This document shows positions 1 to 6,044 of a stretch of 9,146 nucleotides of DNA, one piece after another. Each line of letters starts with the position of its first letter. Position 1 is the stretch's first letter. A program made the translations under genes and the position numbers. The stretch spans positions 1 through 9,146 of the forward strand of contig DDQV01000024.1 in the NCBI GenBank assembly GCA_002342785.1, given 5' to 3'. Under the pieces are notes generated by a model. The model saw only the letters and a program-made list of their open reading frames with translations, searched no databases and was not told the DNA's origin. The stretch comes from Fusobacteriaceae bacterium UBA2433 (GTDB taxonomy: Bacteria; Fusobacteriota; Fusobacteriia; Fusobacteriales; Fusobacteriaceae).

Positions 1-31
1 TAAAAAGTATTAAAAAAATATTTAATAATTA

Positions 32-40
32 TGGTACAAT
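32..40 (+). promoter_or_regulatory. Extended -10 promoter for the surface-protein genes
   Basis: TGGTACAAT is an extended -10 element (TGn followed by TACAAT, 5 of 6 to consensus). No good -35 is seen at the right distance, which an extended -10 can tolerate. Transcription would start near 47, so the in-frame ATG at 49 would be essentially leaderless, which favours the start at 82. An AT-rich inverted repeat (TATTAAA at 8-14, TTTAATA at 21-27) lies just upstream. Confidence 0.55.
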
Positions 41-81
41 AATTCCACATGATAATATTAATAAGGGAGGATACTAACGTT

Positions 82-759
82 ATGAAAAAAATTATTGTTA
101 TTTTATTAACTGTCCTTTCTTTGAATCTTTACGGAGAAACAGAGAAAGATAACAGTAATAAAAAAGCCTTTGATGTAGATGGAAATAAATATATAATTAG
201 ACCTTTATATGGAATTTCAACAGCATCAGATATAGGTGAATTATTAAGTTTTCAAAAATTTGAAAAAGATTTAAATGATAGTAAAATAGCTGGAATACAA
301 GTGGAAAGATATGTTTACAAAAATCCATATGATCTTCCAATAAATATAACTTTGCAAAGTAGTTTTATTATTCATTTTAACAGTTATAGTGGCGATGAAA
401 AAGATTATTATACAAATGATGATACCTATCAAATTAATTTTGGTGTAAAATTATACTGGACGGCATTTCCTTGGAATGATTATGTTCGAACAAGACTAGG
501 AGTATCAGAAGGATTATCTTATGCAAGTAATATTAGCAATTTGGAAAGATCTAATCAATATAATGAAAATAATTCTAACTATTTAAATTATATAGACCTT
601 ACTCTTTCTTTTAATGCTAAAGATATTACAAAAGTAAGTAATTTAGAAGATACCTATGTTGGTATAGGTATCTCTCATAGATCAGGAATATTTGGTACTA
701 TTAATGGAGTAGACGGTGGATCAAATAATGTGACATTCTTTTTTGAAACAGAATTATAG
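82..759 (+). CDS. Secreted outer-membrane beta-barrel-like protein with an HRSG...GGSN C-terminal motif
   Basis: This 225-residue protein has a clear signal peptide (MKK, a hydrophobic core to about residue 15, then LYG before ET at 18-20), so it should be exported. The rest alternates polar and aromatic residues as in beta-strands and ends in a strand-like TFFFETEL, which suggests a small outer-membrane barrel. The C-terminal region has LNYIDL (168-173), then YVGIGISHRSGIFG (192-205) and GGSN (212-215). From memory, an HRSGIFG...GGSN ending occurs in uncharacterised proteobacterial outer-membrane proteins. The H-x-S pair (H199, S201) recalls PagL-type lipid A deacylases, but the matching acidic residue is not at the expected distance, so an enzymatic role is only a hypothesis. 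The start at 82 is chosen over the in-frame ATG at 49 because AAGGGAGG (63-70) precedes it and the signal peptide begins there. The next gene follows after 10 bp and is probably co-transcribed. Confidence 0.75.
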   Translation: MKKIIVILLTVLSLNLYGETEKDNSNKKAFDVDGNKYIIRPLYGISTASDIGELLSFQKFEKDLNDSKIAGIQVERYVYKNPYDLPINITLQSSFIIHFNSYSGDEKDYYTNDDTYQINFGVKLYWTAFPWNDYVRTRLGVSEGLSYASNISNLERSNQYNENNSNYLNYIDLTLSFNAKDITKVSNLEDTYVGIGISHRSGIFGTINGVDGGSNNVTFFFETEL

Positions 760-769
760 GAGATAAATT

Positions 770-1342
770 ATGAAAAAATTTGTATTATTTTTAAGTTTAA
801 TGATTTGCATAAGTATAACTAGTTTTACTGAGACTACAAATTTTCAGTTGGGATTAACTCCTACTTTAAATATAGGTCGAAATGAAAATATTAAAGGTTT
901 ACGTATCCCCGTATTTTTTGGAACCGCAGAAAAAGTTACAGGAGTTGATTTTAATTTATTTACTAGTGATGTAGATGAATTTGTAGGTTTACAAAGTGGA
1001 ATTTTTTTAGGAGCAGGAATTTTTAATAAAGTTAATACTAAATTTAAGGGAGTTGGTCTAGGACTTGTTAATCTTCATGGTGGAGAAAGTAAAGGAGTTT
1101 TAATTGGAGTAACAAACTTTACAAATGAATTTGAAGGATTAAAAATAGGTGTATTTAATTATTCGAAATCTAATTCAAACTATGAATTGGGTGTAATAAA
1201 TTATTCTAAAAAATCATTTCTTCAATTAGGTATCATAAATATTACAAATCAAATAAATGGTATTCAAATAGGCCTTTTAAATTTTTCTAATAATGGAATT
1301 TTACCAATGATGCCTTTTTTAAATTTTAATTTGAAACTTTAA
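770..1342 (+). CDS. LA_2272-type surface-repeat protein
   Basis: This 190-residue protein starts with a signal peptide (MKKFVLFLSLMICISITSF). From about residue 58 it consists of imperfect repeats of roughly 13-15 residues, of the form G(L/V/I)xxGxxN followed by polar residues. Clear units begin near GLQSGIF (73), GVGLGLVN (94), GVLIGVTN (109), GLKIGVFN (123), YELGVIN (138), LQLGIIN (151) and GIQIGLLN (164). The end, ILPMMPFLNFN, matches the usual ending of the LA_2272 family of surface-repeat proteins as I recall it. The regular spacing suggests stacked beta-hairpins on the cell surface or in the outer membrane; function is unknown. Its Shine-Dalgarno AGGAG (758-762) overlaps the stop codon of the preceding gene, so translation is probably coupled. 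No terminator separates it from pncB downstream. Confidence 0.8.
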   Translation: MKKFVLFLSLMICISITSFTETTNFQLGLTPTLNIGRNENIKGLRIPVFFGTAEKVTGVDFNLFTSDVDEFVGLQSGIFLGAGIFNKVNTKFKGVGLGLVNLHGGESKGVLIGVTNFTNEFEGLKIGVFNYSKSNSNYELGVINYSKKSFLQLGIINITNQINGIQIGLLNFSNNGILPMMPFLNFNLKL

Positions 1343-1394
1343 AAATAAAATATAAACCAAAACTGAACTATATAAAATAATTAAATAAAAGAGA

Positions 1395-1430
1395 GGGAAA
1401 CTATGAAAGATAGGGAAACTATGAAAGATA
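1395..1430 (+). repeat. Perfect 18-bp tandem duplication covering RBS and start codon of pncB
   Basis: The 18-bp unit GGGAAACTATGAAAGATA occurs twice in direct succession (1395-1412 and 1413-1430). Each copy carries a GGG Shine-Dalgarno remnant and an ATG five bases after it. Because 18 is a multiple of three, both ATGs (1403 and 1421) are in frame and the protein begins MKDRETMKDRQ. Confidence 0.95.
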
Positions 1431-2935
1431 GACAACTTTTAAGTGAATTTGCACATGTTATAAACTCTGATAGATATCAATATACAGAAAGTGATGTTTT
1501 TTTAAAAGAAGGAATGCAAAATAGAGTAGCTGTTTTTGACATGTACTTTCGTAAAACAGAAGATGGTGGCTTAGCTGTAGTTTCTGGAATACGTGAAGTA
1601 ATTAAATTAATAGAAACTTTAAATACTACCAGTGAAGAAGAGAAAAGAAAATATTTTTCTCCTATTATCCATGAAGAAGAATTATTAGAATATTTAGTGA
1701 AGCTTAAATTTACCGGTGATATATTTGCCATGAGAGATGGAGAAATTGCATATCCTAACGAACCAATTATAACTATAAAAGCACCTATAATTGAGGCTAA
1801 AATCTTAGAGACTCCTATTTTAAATATAATGAATATGCAGATGGCTATAGCTACAAAATCTTCCCGTGTAACCAGAGCTGCTTATCCTACTCCTGTTTTG
1901 TCTTTTGGAAGTAGACGTGCTCATGGATTTAATTCTGCTGTAGAAGGTAATAAAGCTGCGTATATTGGAGGATGTACTACTCATTCAAATATTGTTACAG
2001 AATATAAATATGGAATTCCTAGTGTAGGAACTATGGCACATTCATATATTCAAACTTTTGGTGTTGGAAGAGATGCAGAAAAAGAATCTTTCGATAAATT
2101 TATAAAAAATAGAAAAGATGGGAATAGTCCCCTTATTTTACTAATTGATACCTATAATACCTTGAAGATAGGAATTCAAAATGCTATAAATTCATTTAAA
2201 GACAATGGAATAGACGATTCTTATAAGGGAACTTATGGAATAAGGATAGATTCAGGTGACTTAGCATATTTATCTAAAAAATGTAGATTTTTATTAAATG
2301 AAGCATCTTTATATAAAGCTCAAATAGTTCTTACTAATGGGTTAGATGAAAATTTAATTAGAGCCTTAAAAGAACAGGGTGTAGAAGTTGATTCTTATGG
2401 CGTAGGAGATGCTATTGCTGTAAGTAAATCAAATCCTTGTTTTGGAGGTGTCTATAAAATTGTAGAAATTGATGGAGAATCAGTAATAAAATTATCTGAA
2501 GATGTTATTAAAATATCTAATCCTGGTTTTAAAGAAGTCTACAGACTCTACGATAAAAATAATCTAGCTTATGCAGATTTAATAACTTTAGTTAATAAAG
2601 ATAAAGACAAAAAAATGTTAATAAATAATCATACTATAGAACTTATGGATGAAAATTATGATTTTAAAAGTGTTAGTCTAGTTAGTGGTCAATATAGTTT
2701 TAAAAAACTCACGAAAGTATATGTGCAAGATGGTGAAATAACAAATGAATACTTAAAATTGAAAGATGTAAAAAATTCAAGAGATTATTATTTAAAAGAG
2801 TTAGAAAAAATATCTACGGAGAGAAAGAGATTAGAAAATCCTCACAAATATAAAGTAAACTTATCTCAAGATTTAAAAGAATTAAAATATAAACTTATAA
2901 ATAAAATTTCTAAACAAATTAAAGGTGAAATATAA
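1403..2935 (+). CDS. pncB: Nicotinate phosphoribosyltransferase
   Basis: The enzyme joins nicotinate and PRPP to give nicotinate mononucleotide, with ATP hydrolysis, in the Preiss-Handler NAD salvage pathway in the cytoplasm. The 510 residues fit the Gram-positive-type PncB subfamily, slightly longer than the usual 480-490. Visible motifs are FDMYFRK (45-51), FGSRRAHG (168-175), GCTTHSN (190-196), GTMAHSY (209-215) with the likely phosphorylated His213, LLIDTYNT (246-253), IRIDSGDL (280-287) and GVGDAIAVSKSNP (333-345). The tail RLENPHKYKVNLSQDL is typical of the family. The start at 1403 is preferred because GAGAGGG (1391-1397) lies five bases before it; the in-frame ATG at 1421 has a weaker site and would give 504 residues. 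The gene follows the surface-protein genes after 60 bp without a terminator, and I see no convincing promoter in that gap, so it may be read from upstream. A strong terminator follows. Confidence 0.95.
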   Translation: MKDRETMKDRQLLSEFAHVINSDRYQYTESDVFLKEGMQNRVAVFDMYFRKTEDGGLAVVSGIREVIKLIETLNTTSEEEKRKYFSPIIHEEELLEYLVKLKFTGDIFAMRDGEIAYPNEPIITIKAPIIEAKILETPILNIMNMQMAIATKSSRVTRAAYPTPVLSFGSRRAHGFNSAVEGNKAAYIGGCTTHSNIVTEYKYGIPSVGTMAHSYIQTFGVGRDAEKESFDKFIKNRKDGNSPLILLIDTYNTLKIGIQNAINSFKDNGIDDSYKGTYGIRIDSGDLAYLSKKCRFLLNEASLYKAQIVLTNGLDENLIRALKEQGVEVDSYGVGDAIAVSKSNPCFGGVYKIVEIDGESVIKLSEDVIKISNPGFKEVYRLYDKNNLAYADLITLVNKDKDKKMLINNHTIELMDENYDFKSVSLVSGQYSFKKLTKVYVQDGEITNEYLKLKDVKNSRDYYLKELEKISTERKRLENPHKYKVNLSQDLKELKYKLINKISKQIKGEI

Positions 2936-2943
2936 AAAAATTT

Positions 2944-2981
2944 AAAGAAGCTAAAAAATTAATTTTTTTAGCTTCTTTTTT
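2944..2981 (+). terminator. Rho-independent terminator after pncB
   Basis: A 15-bp perfect stem (AAAGAAGCTAAAAAA at 2944-2958 with its complement at 2964-2978) has a 5-base loop and runs into a T tract (2976-2981). It begins 9 bases after the pncB stop codon. Confidence 0.92.
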
Positions 2982-3008
2982 GATTTTAAATCATAACAAT
3001 TTTAAATA

Positions 3009-3036
3009 TATTTAAACTAATTGACAAGTTTAAATA
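3009..3036 (+). promoter_or_regulatory. Interrupted palindrome around a TTGACA box
   Basis: TATTTAAACT (3009-3018) and AGTTTAAATA (3027-3036) are perfect 10-bp inverted arms around an 8-base spacer that contains a consensus -35 hexamer (TTGACA, 3021-3026). No good -10 is found at 16-18 bases from it; the best candidates match only 3 of 6. A second, uninterrupted palindrome TTTAAATATATTTAAA (3001-3016) overlaps the left arm. This could be an operator for the downstream permease or simply AT-rich symmetry. Confidence 0.4.
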
Positions 3037-3071
3037 CATATTTAATAACTTTTAATTTCAATATAAACTGG

Positions 3072-3097
3072 TAATCTTATTAAGATTATGGTATTAT
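3072..3097 (+). promoter_or_regulatory. Extended -10 promoter with overlapping palindrome, permease gene
   Basis: TGGTATTAT (3089-3097) is an extended -10 element with TATTAT (5 of 6). Its -35 region is poor. The spacer is occupied by the palindrome TAATCTTATTAAGATTA (3072-3088; 7-bp arms, 3-base centre), a typical place for a repressor site. Transcription would begin near 3104, which rules out the in-frame ATG at 3088 as the start of the permease. Confidence 0.55.
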
Positions 3098-3132
3098 TTT
3101 CACATATACTGTTTTTTATAAAGGAGGAAAAC

Positions 3133-4017
3133 ATGGTTAAAATTTTGTTAGGAATTTTATTATTAATGGGATTATGGTATCTTGGAATTTTTATTAAAGA
3201 TTATAAAGAATTTAAAAAAAGTGATAAAGTAGAAAAAGAAAATAAAGTGGTTTTAAGTAGTATTGGATTTGTTCTTTGCTTTTTTGATACTCTTGGAATA
3301 GGTGGATTTGCTCCTATGACTGCTATATTTAAACAATTTAAATTAGTGAATGATAGGATTATTCCAGGAACGTTAAATGCCGCTATGACAATACCTATTA
3401 TTGTTGAAGCTCTTATTTTTATCAAAGATGTAAAAGTAGACTTAATTACTTTAGTTTCTATGTTAGTGGCCGCTACTTTAGGTGCTATTTTAGGTGCAGG
3501 ATATGTATCTAAATTAAATGAAAAAAAAGTACAACTTTATATGGGAATAGCTTTGATAATTGTCGCTTTAATTATGTTAGCTGGTAAGTTAGGAGTACTT
3601 CCATCTGGTGGAGATGCAGTTGGACTTACTGGTATTAAATTAATAATAGCAATCGTAGGTAATTTTATTTTAGGAGCACTTATGACTTTAGGAATAGGAC
3701 TTTATGCTCCTTGTATGGCGTTAGTATATGCTCTTGGTTTGAGTCCATTAGTAGCTTTTCCTATTATGATGGGATCATGTGCATATTTAATGCCTGCAGC
3801 TACTGCTAAATTTATTCGTGCTGGAGCATACCATAGGGGTGCTACTTTATGGGGTACAATATTTGGGTCAATCGGAGTTATCGTTGCAGCTTATTTAGTT
3901 AAGTCATTACCTATAAGTATTTTAACTTGGATTGTTATAGGAGTCGTTCTTTATACCTCATTAAATTTATTAAAAGATTCTTTTTCATCTAATAAACAAG
4001 AAACTATAAACGCTTAA
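3133..4017 (+). CDS. TauE/SafE-type membrane permease
   Basis: This 294-residue integral membrane protein looks like the TauE/SafE (DUF81) permease superfamily, whose studied members export or import sulfite, sulfoacetate, taurine and other small organosulfur anions. It has two related halves, each with a glycine-rich loop: DTLGIGGFAP (52-61) in the first and GIGLYAPCMALV (187-198, with Cys194) in the second. I estimate about eight membrane segments. A charged stretch (about 22-38) follows the first helix. The start at 3133 is chosen because a near-perfect AAAGGAGG (3120-3127) lies five bases upstream, and because the alternative ATG at 3088 sits within the promoter. The gene appears monocistronic, with its own promoter and a strong terminator. 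The substrate cannot be read from sequence. A second, distantly related permease lies at the end of the window. Confidence 0.82.
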   Translation: MVKILLGILLLMGLWYLGIFIKDYKEFKKSDKVEKENKVVLSSIGFVLCFFDTLGIGGFAPMTAIFKQFKLVNDRIIPGTLNAAMTIPIIVEALIFIKDVKVDLITLVSMLVAATLGAILGAGYVSKLNEKKVQLYMGIALIIVALIMLAGKLGVLPSGGDAVGLTGIKLIIAIVGNFILGALMTLGIGLYAPCMALVYALGLSPLVAFPIMMGSCAYLMPAATAKFIRAGAYHRGATLWGTIFGSIGVIVAAYLVKSLPISILTWIVIGVVLYTSLNLLKDSFSSNKQETINA

Positions 4018-4024
4018 TAAAATT

Positions 4025-4069
4025 AGTTCATAAAAAGAATAAAATTCTTTTTATGAACTTTATTTTTTT
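4025..4069 (+). terminator. Rho-independent terminator after the permease gene
   Basis: A 16-bp perfect stem (4025-4040 with 4044-4059), closed by an AAA loop, is followed by a T-rich run (TTATTTTTTT to 4069). It starts 7 bases after the stop codon. Confidence 0.94.
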
Positions 4070-4102
4070 ATGATTTCATTTTATTCACTGTATTTCTTTT
4101 GA

Positions 4103-4131
4103 TTGAAATTTTTAATAGTTTATGTTAAAAT
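4103..4131 (+). promoter_or_regulatory. Promoter of the DUF2344-serS operon
   Basis: TTGAAA (4103-4108) and TAAAAT (4126-4131) are separated by 17 bases, and TG at 4123-4124 makes the -10 extended. Each hexamer matches consensus at 5 of 6 positions. Transcription would start near 4138, so the in-frame ATG at 4122 lies inside the promoter and cannot be the start of the following gene. Confidence 0.75.
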
Positions 4132-4166
4132 TGTCAGATATAATAAGCGATAAAGAGGAGATGGAT

Positions 4167-4754
4167 ATGAAAAAAAGAATAGTTTTTGATAAAATTAGAG
4201 ATATGAAATATATTTCTCATTTAGATACTATAAGATTCTTGGAAAGACTCTTTAAAAAAACAGGTATCAATATCAAGCATTCAGAAGGATTTACACCTAG
4301 ACCAAAATTATCCTTTGGAAATCCTGTATCATTAGGAGATGAAACATATAATGAACTAATGGATGCTGAGATTATCTCTGAGCTATCCAATGAAGAAATA
4401 TTAGATCTTCTAAATTTAAATTCACCTGATGGATTTTATTTTCATGATATCTATGATGTCCCTAAAAAATCTGCAATAGCTAATGACTTTGATATTTTAG
4501 TTTATGAAATTGAAGGGGATGAAACGAATATAGATTCCTTAGAAAAACTTTTAAATTCTGATGAAATTATCGAAATAAGAGAAAAAAAAGGAAAAACTCA
4601 AGAGAGAAATTTAAAAGATAAAATAGGTAACTTTAAAAGAGTTGAAAATAAGATTTTTTTAGAACTATATGGTATTTCTCCTAAGAGCTTATTTACAATG
4701 GCTGCATTAGACAGTAAAAATCTAGACATAAAAAGAATGGGATATAAAAAATAA
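4167..4754 (+). CDS. TIGR03936/DUF2344 radical-SAM-associated protein
   Basis: This 195-residue protein matches, from memory, the DUF2344/TIGR03936 family. Its signature is the N-terminal block KYISHLDTIRFLERLFKK (14-31) followed by HSEGFTPRPKLSFGNPVSLG (38-57). The family usually sits beside, or is fused to, a B12-binding-type radical SAM protein (TIGR03960), and its biochemical role is not established. Here that partner is absent: upstream is a permease behind a terminator, and downstream is serS 18 bp away. The start at 4167 is chosen because AAAGAGGAG (4152-4160) lies six bases upstream; the in-frame ATG at 4161 would touch the Shine-Dalgarno and the one at 4122 lies in the promoter. The length is near the lower end for the family, and the C-terminal MAALDSKNLDIKRMGYKK looks complete. 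Confidence 0.85.
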   Translation: MKKRIVFDKIRDMKYISHLDTIRFLERLFKKTGINIKHSEGFTPRPKLSFGNPVSLGDETYNELMDAEIISELSNEEILDLLNLNSPDGFYFHDIYDVPKKSAIANDFDILVYEIEGDETNIDSLEKLLNSDEIIEIREKKGKTQERNLKDKIGNFKRVENKIFLELYGISPKSLFTMAALDSKNLDIKRMGYKK

Positions 4755-4772
4755 AAATATGGAGGGATAGAC

Positions 4773-6044
4773 ATGTTAGATTTAAAGTATATCAGAAATA
4801 ATATTGAATTTTTGAAAGGAATTTTAGTAAATCGAAATGCCAATATAGATTTAGATAGATTTGAACAATTAGACGAGGAAAGAAGAGAATTATTATCAGA
4901 AGTAGAAACTTTAAAATATCAAAGAAATAATGCTTCACAAGAAGTTGGAAAATTAAAAAGAGCTGGAGAAGATGCATCTCACATTATCGAAGAGATGGGA
5001 TCTGTAAGTTCAAAAATTAAAGAAATAGATAAAAAACTCTCTGTAATAGAATCAGAGATTAGATATTATCAAATGACTATCCCAAATGTATATCATGAAT
5101 CTACACCTGTTGGTAATGATGATACAGATAATATTTTAGTTAGAACTTGGGGAGAACCTACAAAATTTAATTTTGATGTTAAACCTCATTGGGAATTAGG
5201 AGAAGAGTTAGAAATACTTGATTTTGAAAGAGGAGTAAAATTAGGAGGATCTAGATTCACTTTGTATAGAGGTGCAGGAGCCAGATTAGAAAGAGCTCTG
5301 ATAAATTTCATGTTAGATTTACATACTACAGAACACGGTTATACTGAACATCTTACACCAATTTTAGTAAAGCCTGAAATATGTGAAGGAACAGGTCAAC
5401 TTCCAAAATTTGGCGATGATATGTATAAAACTGAAGATGATATGTATTTAATTTCTACTTCAGAAATAACTTTAACAAATATTCATAGGGGAGAAACTTT
5501 AGCAGAAGCTGATCTACCTAAATACTATACTGCATTTTCACCTTGTTTTAGAAGGGAAGCAGGATCATATGGTAGAGATATCAGAGGATTAATTAGACAA
5601 CATCAATTTAATAAAGTTGAGATGGTAAAATTAAGTCTCCCTAGTGACTCAAATGAAGAATTAGAAAAAATGGTTGTAAATGCGGAGACTGTTTTACAAA
5701 AATTAGGATTACCATATAGAGTAGTTCAACTTTGTACAGGTGATATCGGATTCTCAGCAACTAAAACATATGATTTAGAAGTATGGTTACCATCTGAAAA
5801 CACGTATAGAGAGATCTCATCTTGCTCTAATTGTGGAGATTTTCAAGCTAGAAGAATGGGACTTAGATTCAAGCCTTCCGATAATGGAAAAAGTGAATTT
5901 GTTCATACATTAAATGGATCTGGATTAGCTGTAGGAAGAACTTTATTAGCAATTATGGAAAATTATCAACAAGCAGATGGAAGTTTTTTAATTCCTGAAG
6001 CTCTTAAACCATATATGGGTGGATTAGATGTTGTTAAAAAGTAG
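4773..6044 (+). CDS. serS: Seryl-tRNA synthetase
   Basis: This cytoplasmic class II aminoacyl-tRNA synthetase charges tRNA-Ser (and tRNA-Sec where present) with serine. The 423 residues are the normal bacterial length. The N-terminal part (about 28-100) is the charged coiled-coil arm that contacts the long variable arm of tRNA-Ser. The catalytic core shows the serine-binding TSE (229-231), motif 2 as FSPCFRREAGSYGRDIRG (255-272), and motif 3 as GSGLAVGRTLLAIMENYQ (382-399). NTYREISSCSNCGDFQARR (343-361) is also typical of the family. The Shine-Dalgarno GGAGGG (4761-4766) is well placed before the ATG. It follows the DUF2344 gene by 18 bp in an operon, and its last 17 bp overlap the start of the next gene. 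Confidence 0.98.
   Translation: MLDLKYIRNNIEFLKGILVNRNANIDLDRFEQLDEERRELLSEVETLKYQRNNASQEVGKLKRAGEDASHIIEEMGSVSSKIKEIDKKLSVIESEIRYYQMTIPNVYHESTPVGNDDTDNILVRTWGEPTKFNFDVKPHWELGEELEILDFERGVKLGGSRFTLYRGAGARLERALINFMLDLHTTEHGYTEHLTPILVKPEICEGTGQLPKFGDDMYKTEDDMYLISTSEITLTNIHRGETLAEADLPKYYTAFSPCFRREAGSYGRDIRGLIRQHQFNKVEMVKLSLPSDSNEELEKMVVNAETVLQKLGLPYRVVQLCTGDIGFSATKTYDLEVWLPSENTYREISSCSNCGDFQARRMGLRFKPSDNGKSEFVHTLNGSGLAVGRTLLAIMENYQQADGSFLIPEALKPYMGGLDVVKK

Noticed and set aside
49..81. Upstream in-frame ATG at 49 as the start of the first gene
   Set aside because: It lies about where transcription should begin, has no Shine-Dalgarno, and would put charged residues before a normal signal peptide that begins at 82.
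1343..1402. Promoter for pncB in the 60-bp gap (TTGAAA at 1331, TATAAA at 1351 or 1371)
   Set aside because: The spacings (14 or 34 bases) are wrong for a sigma-70 promoter, so read-through from the surface-protein genes is as likely.
1477..1731. Minus-strand open frames inside pncB, the permease, DUF2344 and serS genes (for example 1477-1731, 3201-3425, 4598-4843, 4792-4977)
   Set aside because: They lie wholly or largely opposite well-supported genes, lack ribosome-binding sites and show no recognisable protein features.
3088..3132. ATG at 3088 as the permease start
   Set aside because: It overlaps the palindrome and extended -10 promoter and lacks a ribosome-binding site, whereas 3133 has AAAGGAGG.
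3098..3132. Riboswitch or leader element before the permease
   Set aside because: The predicted leader is only about 30 bases, too short for a known riboswitch fold.
4122..4166. ATG at 4122 or 4161 as the DUF2344 protein start
   Set aside because: 4122 lies inside the promoter between the -35 and -10; 4161 directly abuts the Shine-Dalgarno. 4167 has proper spacing.
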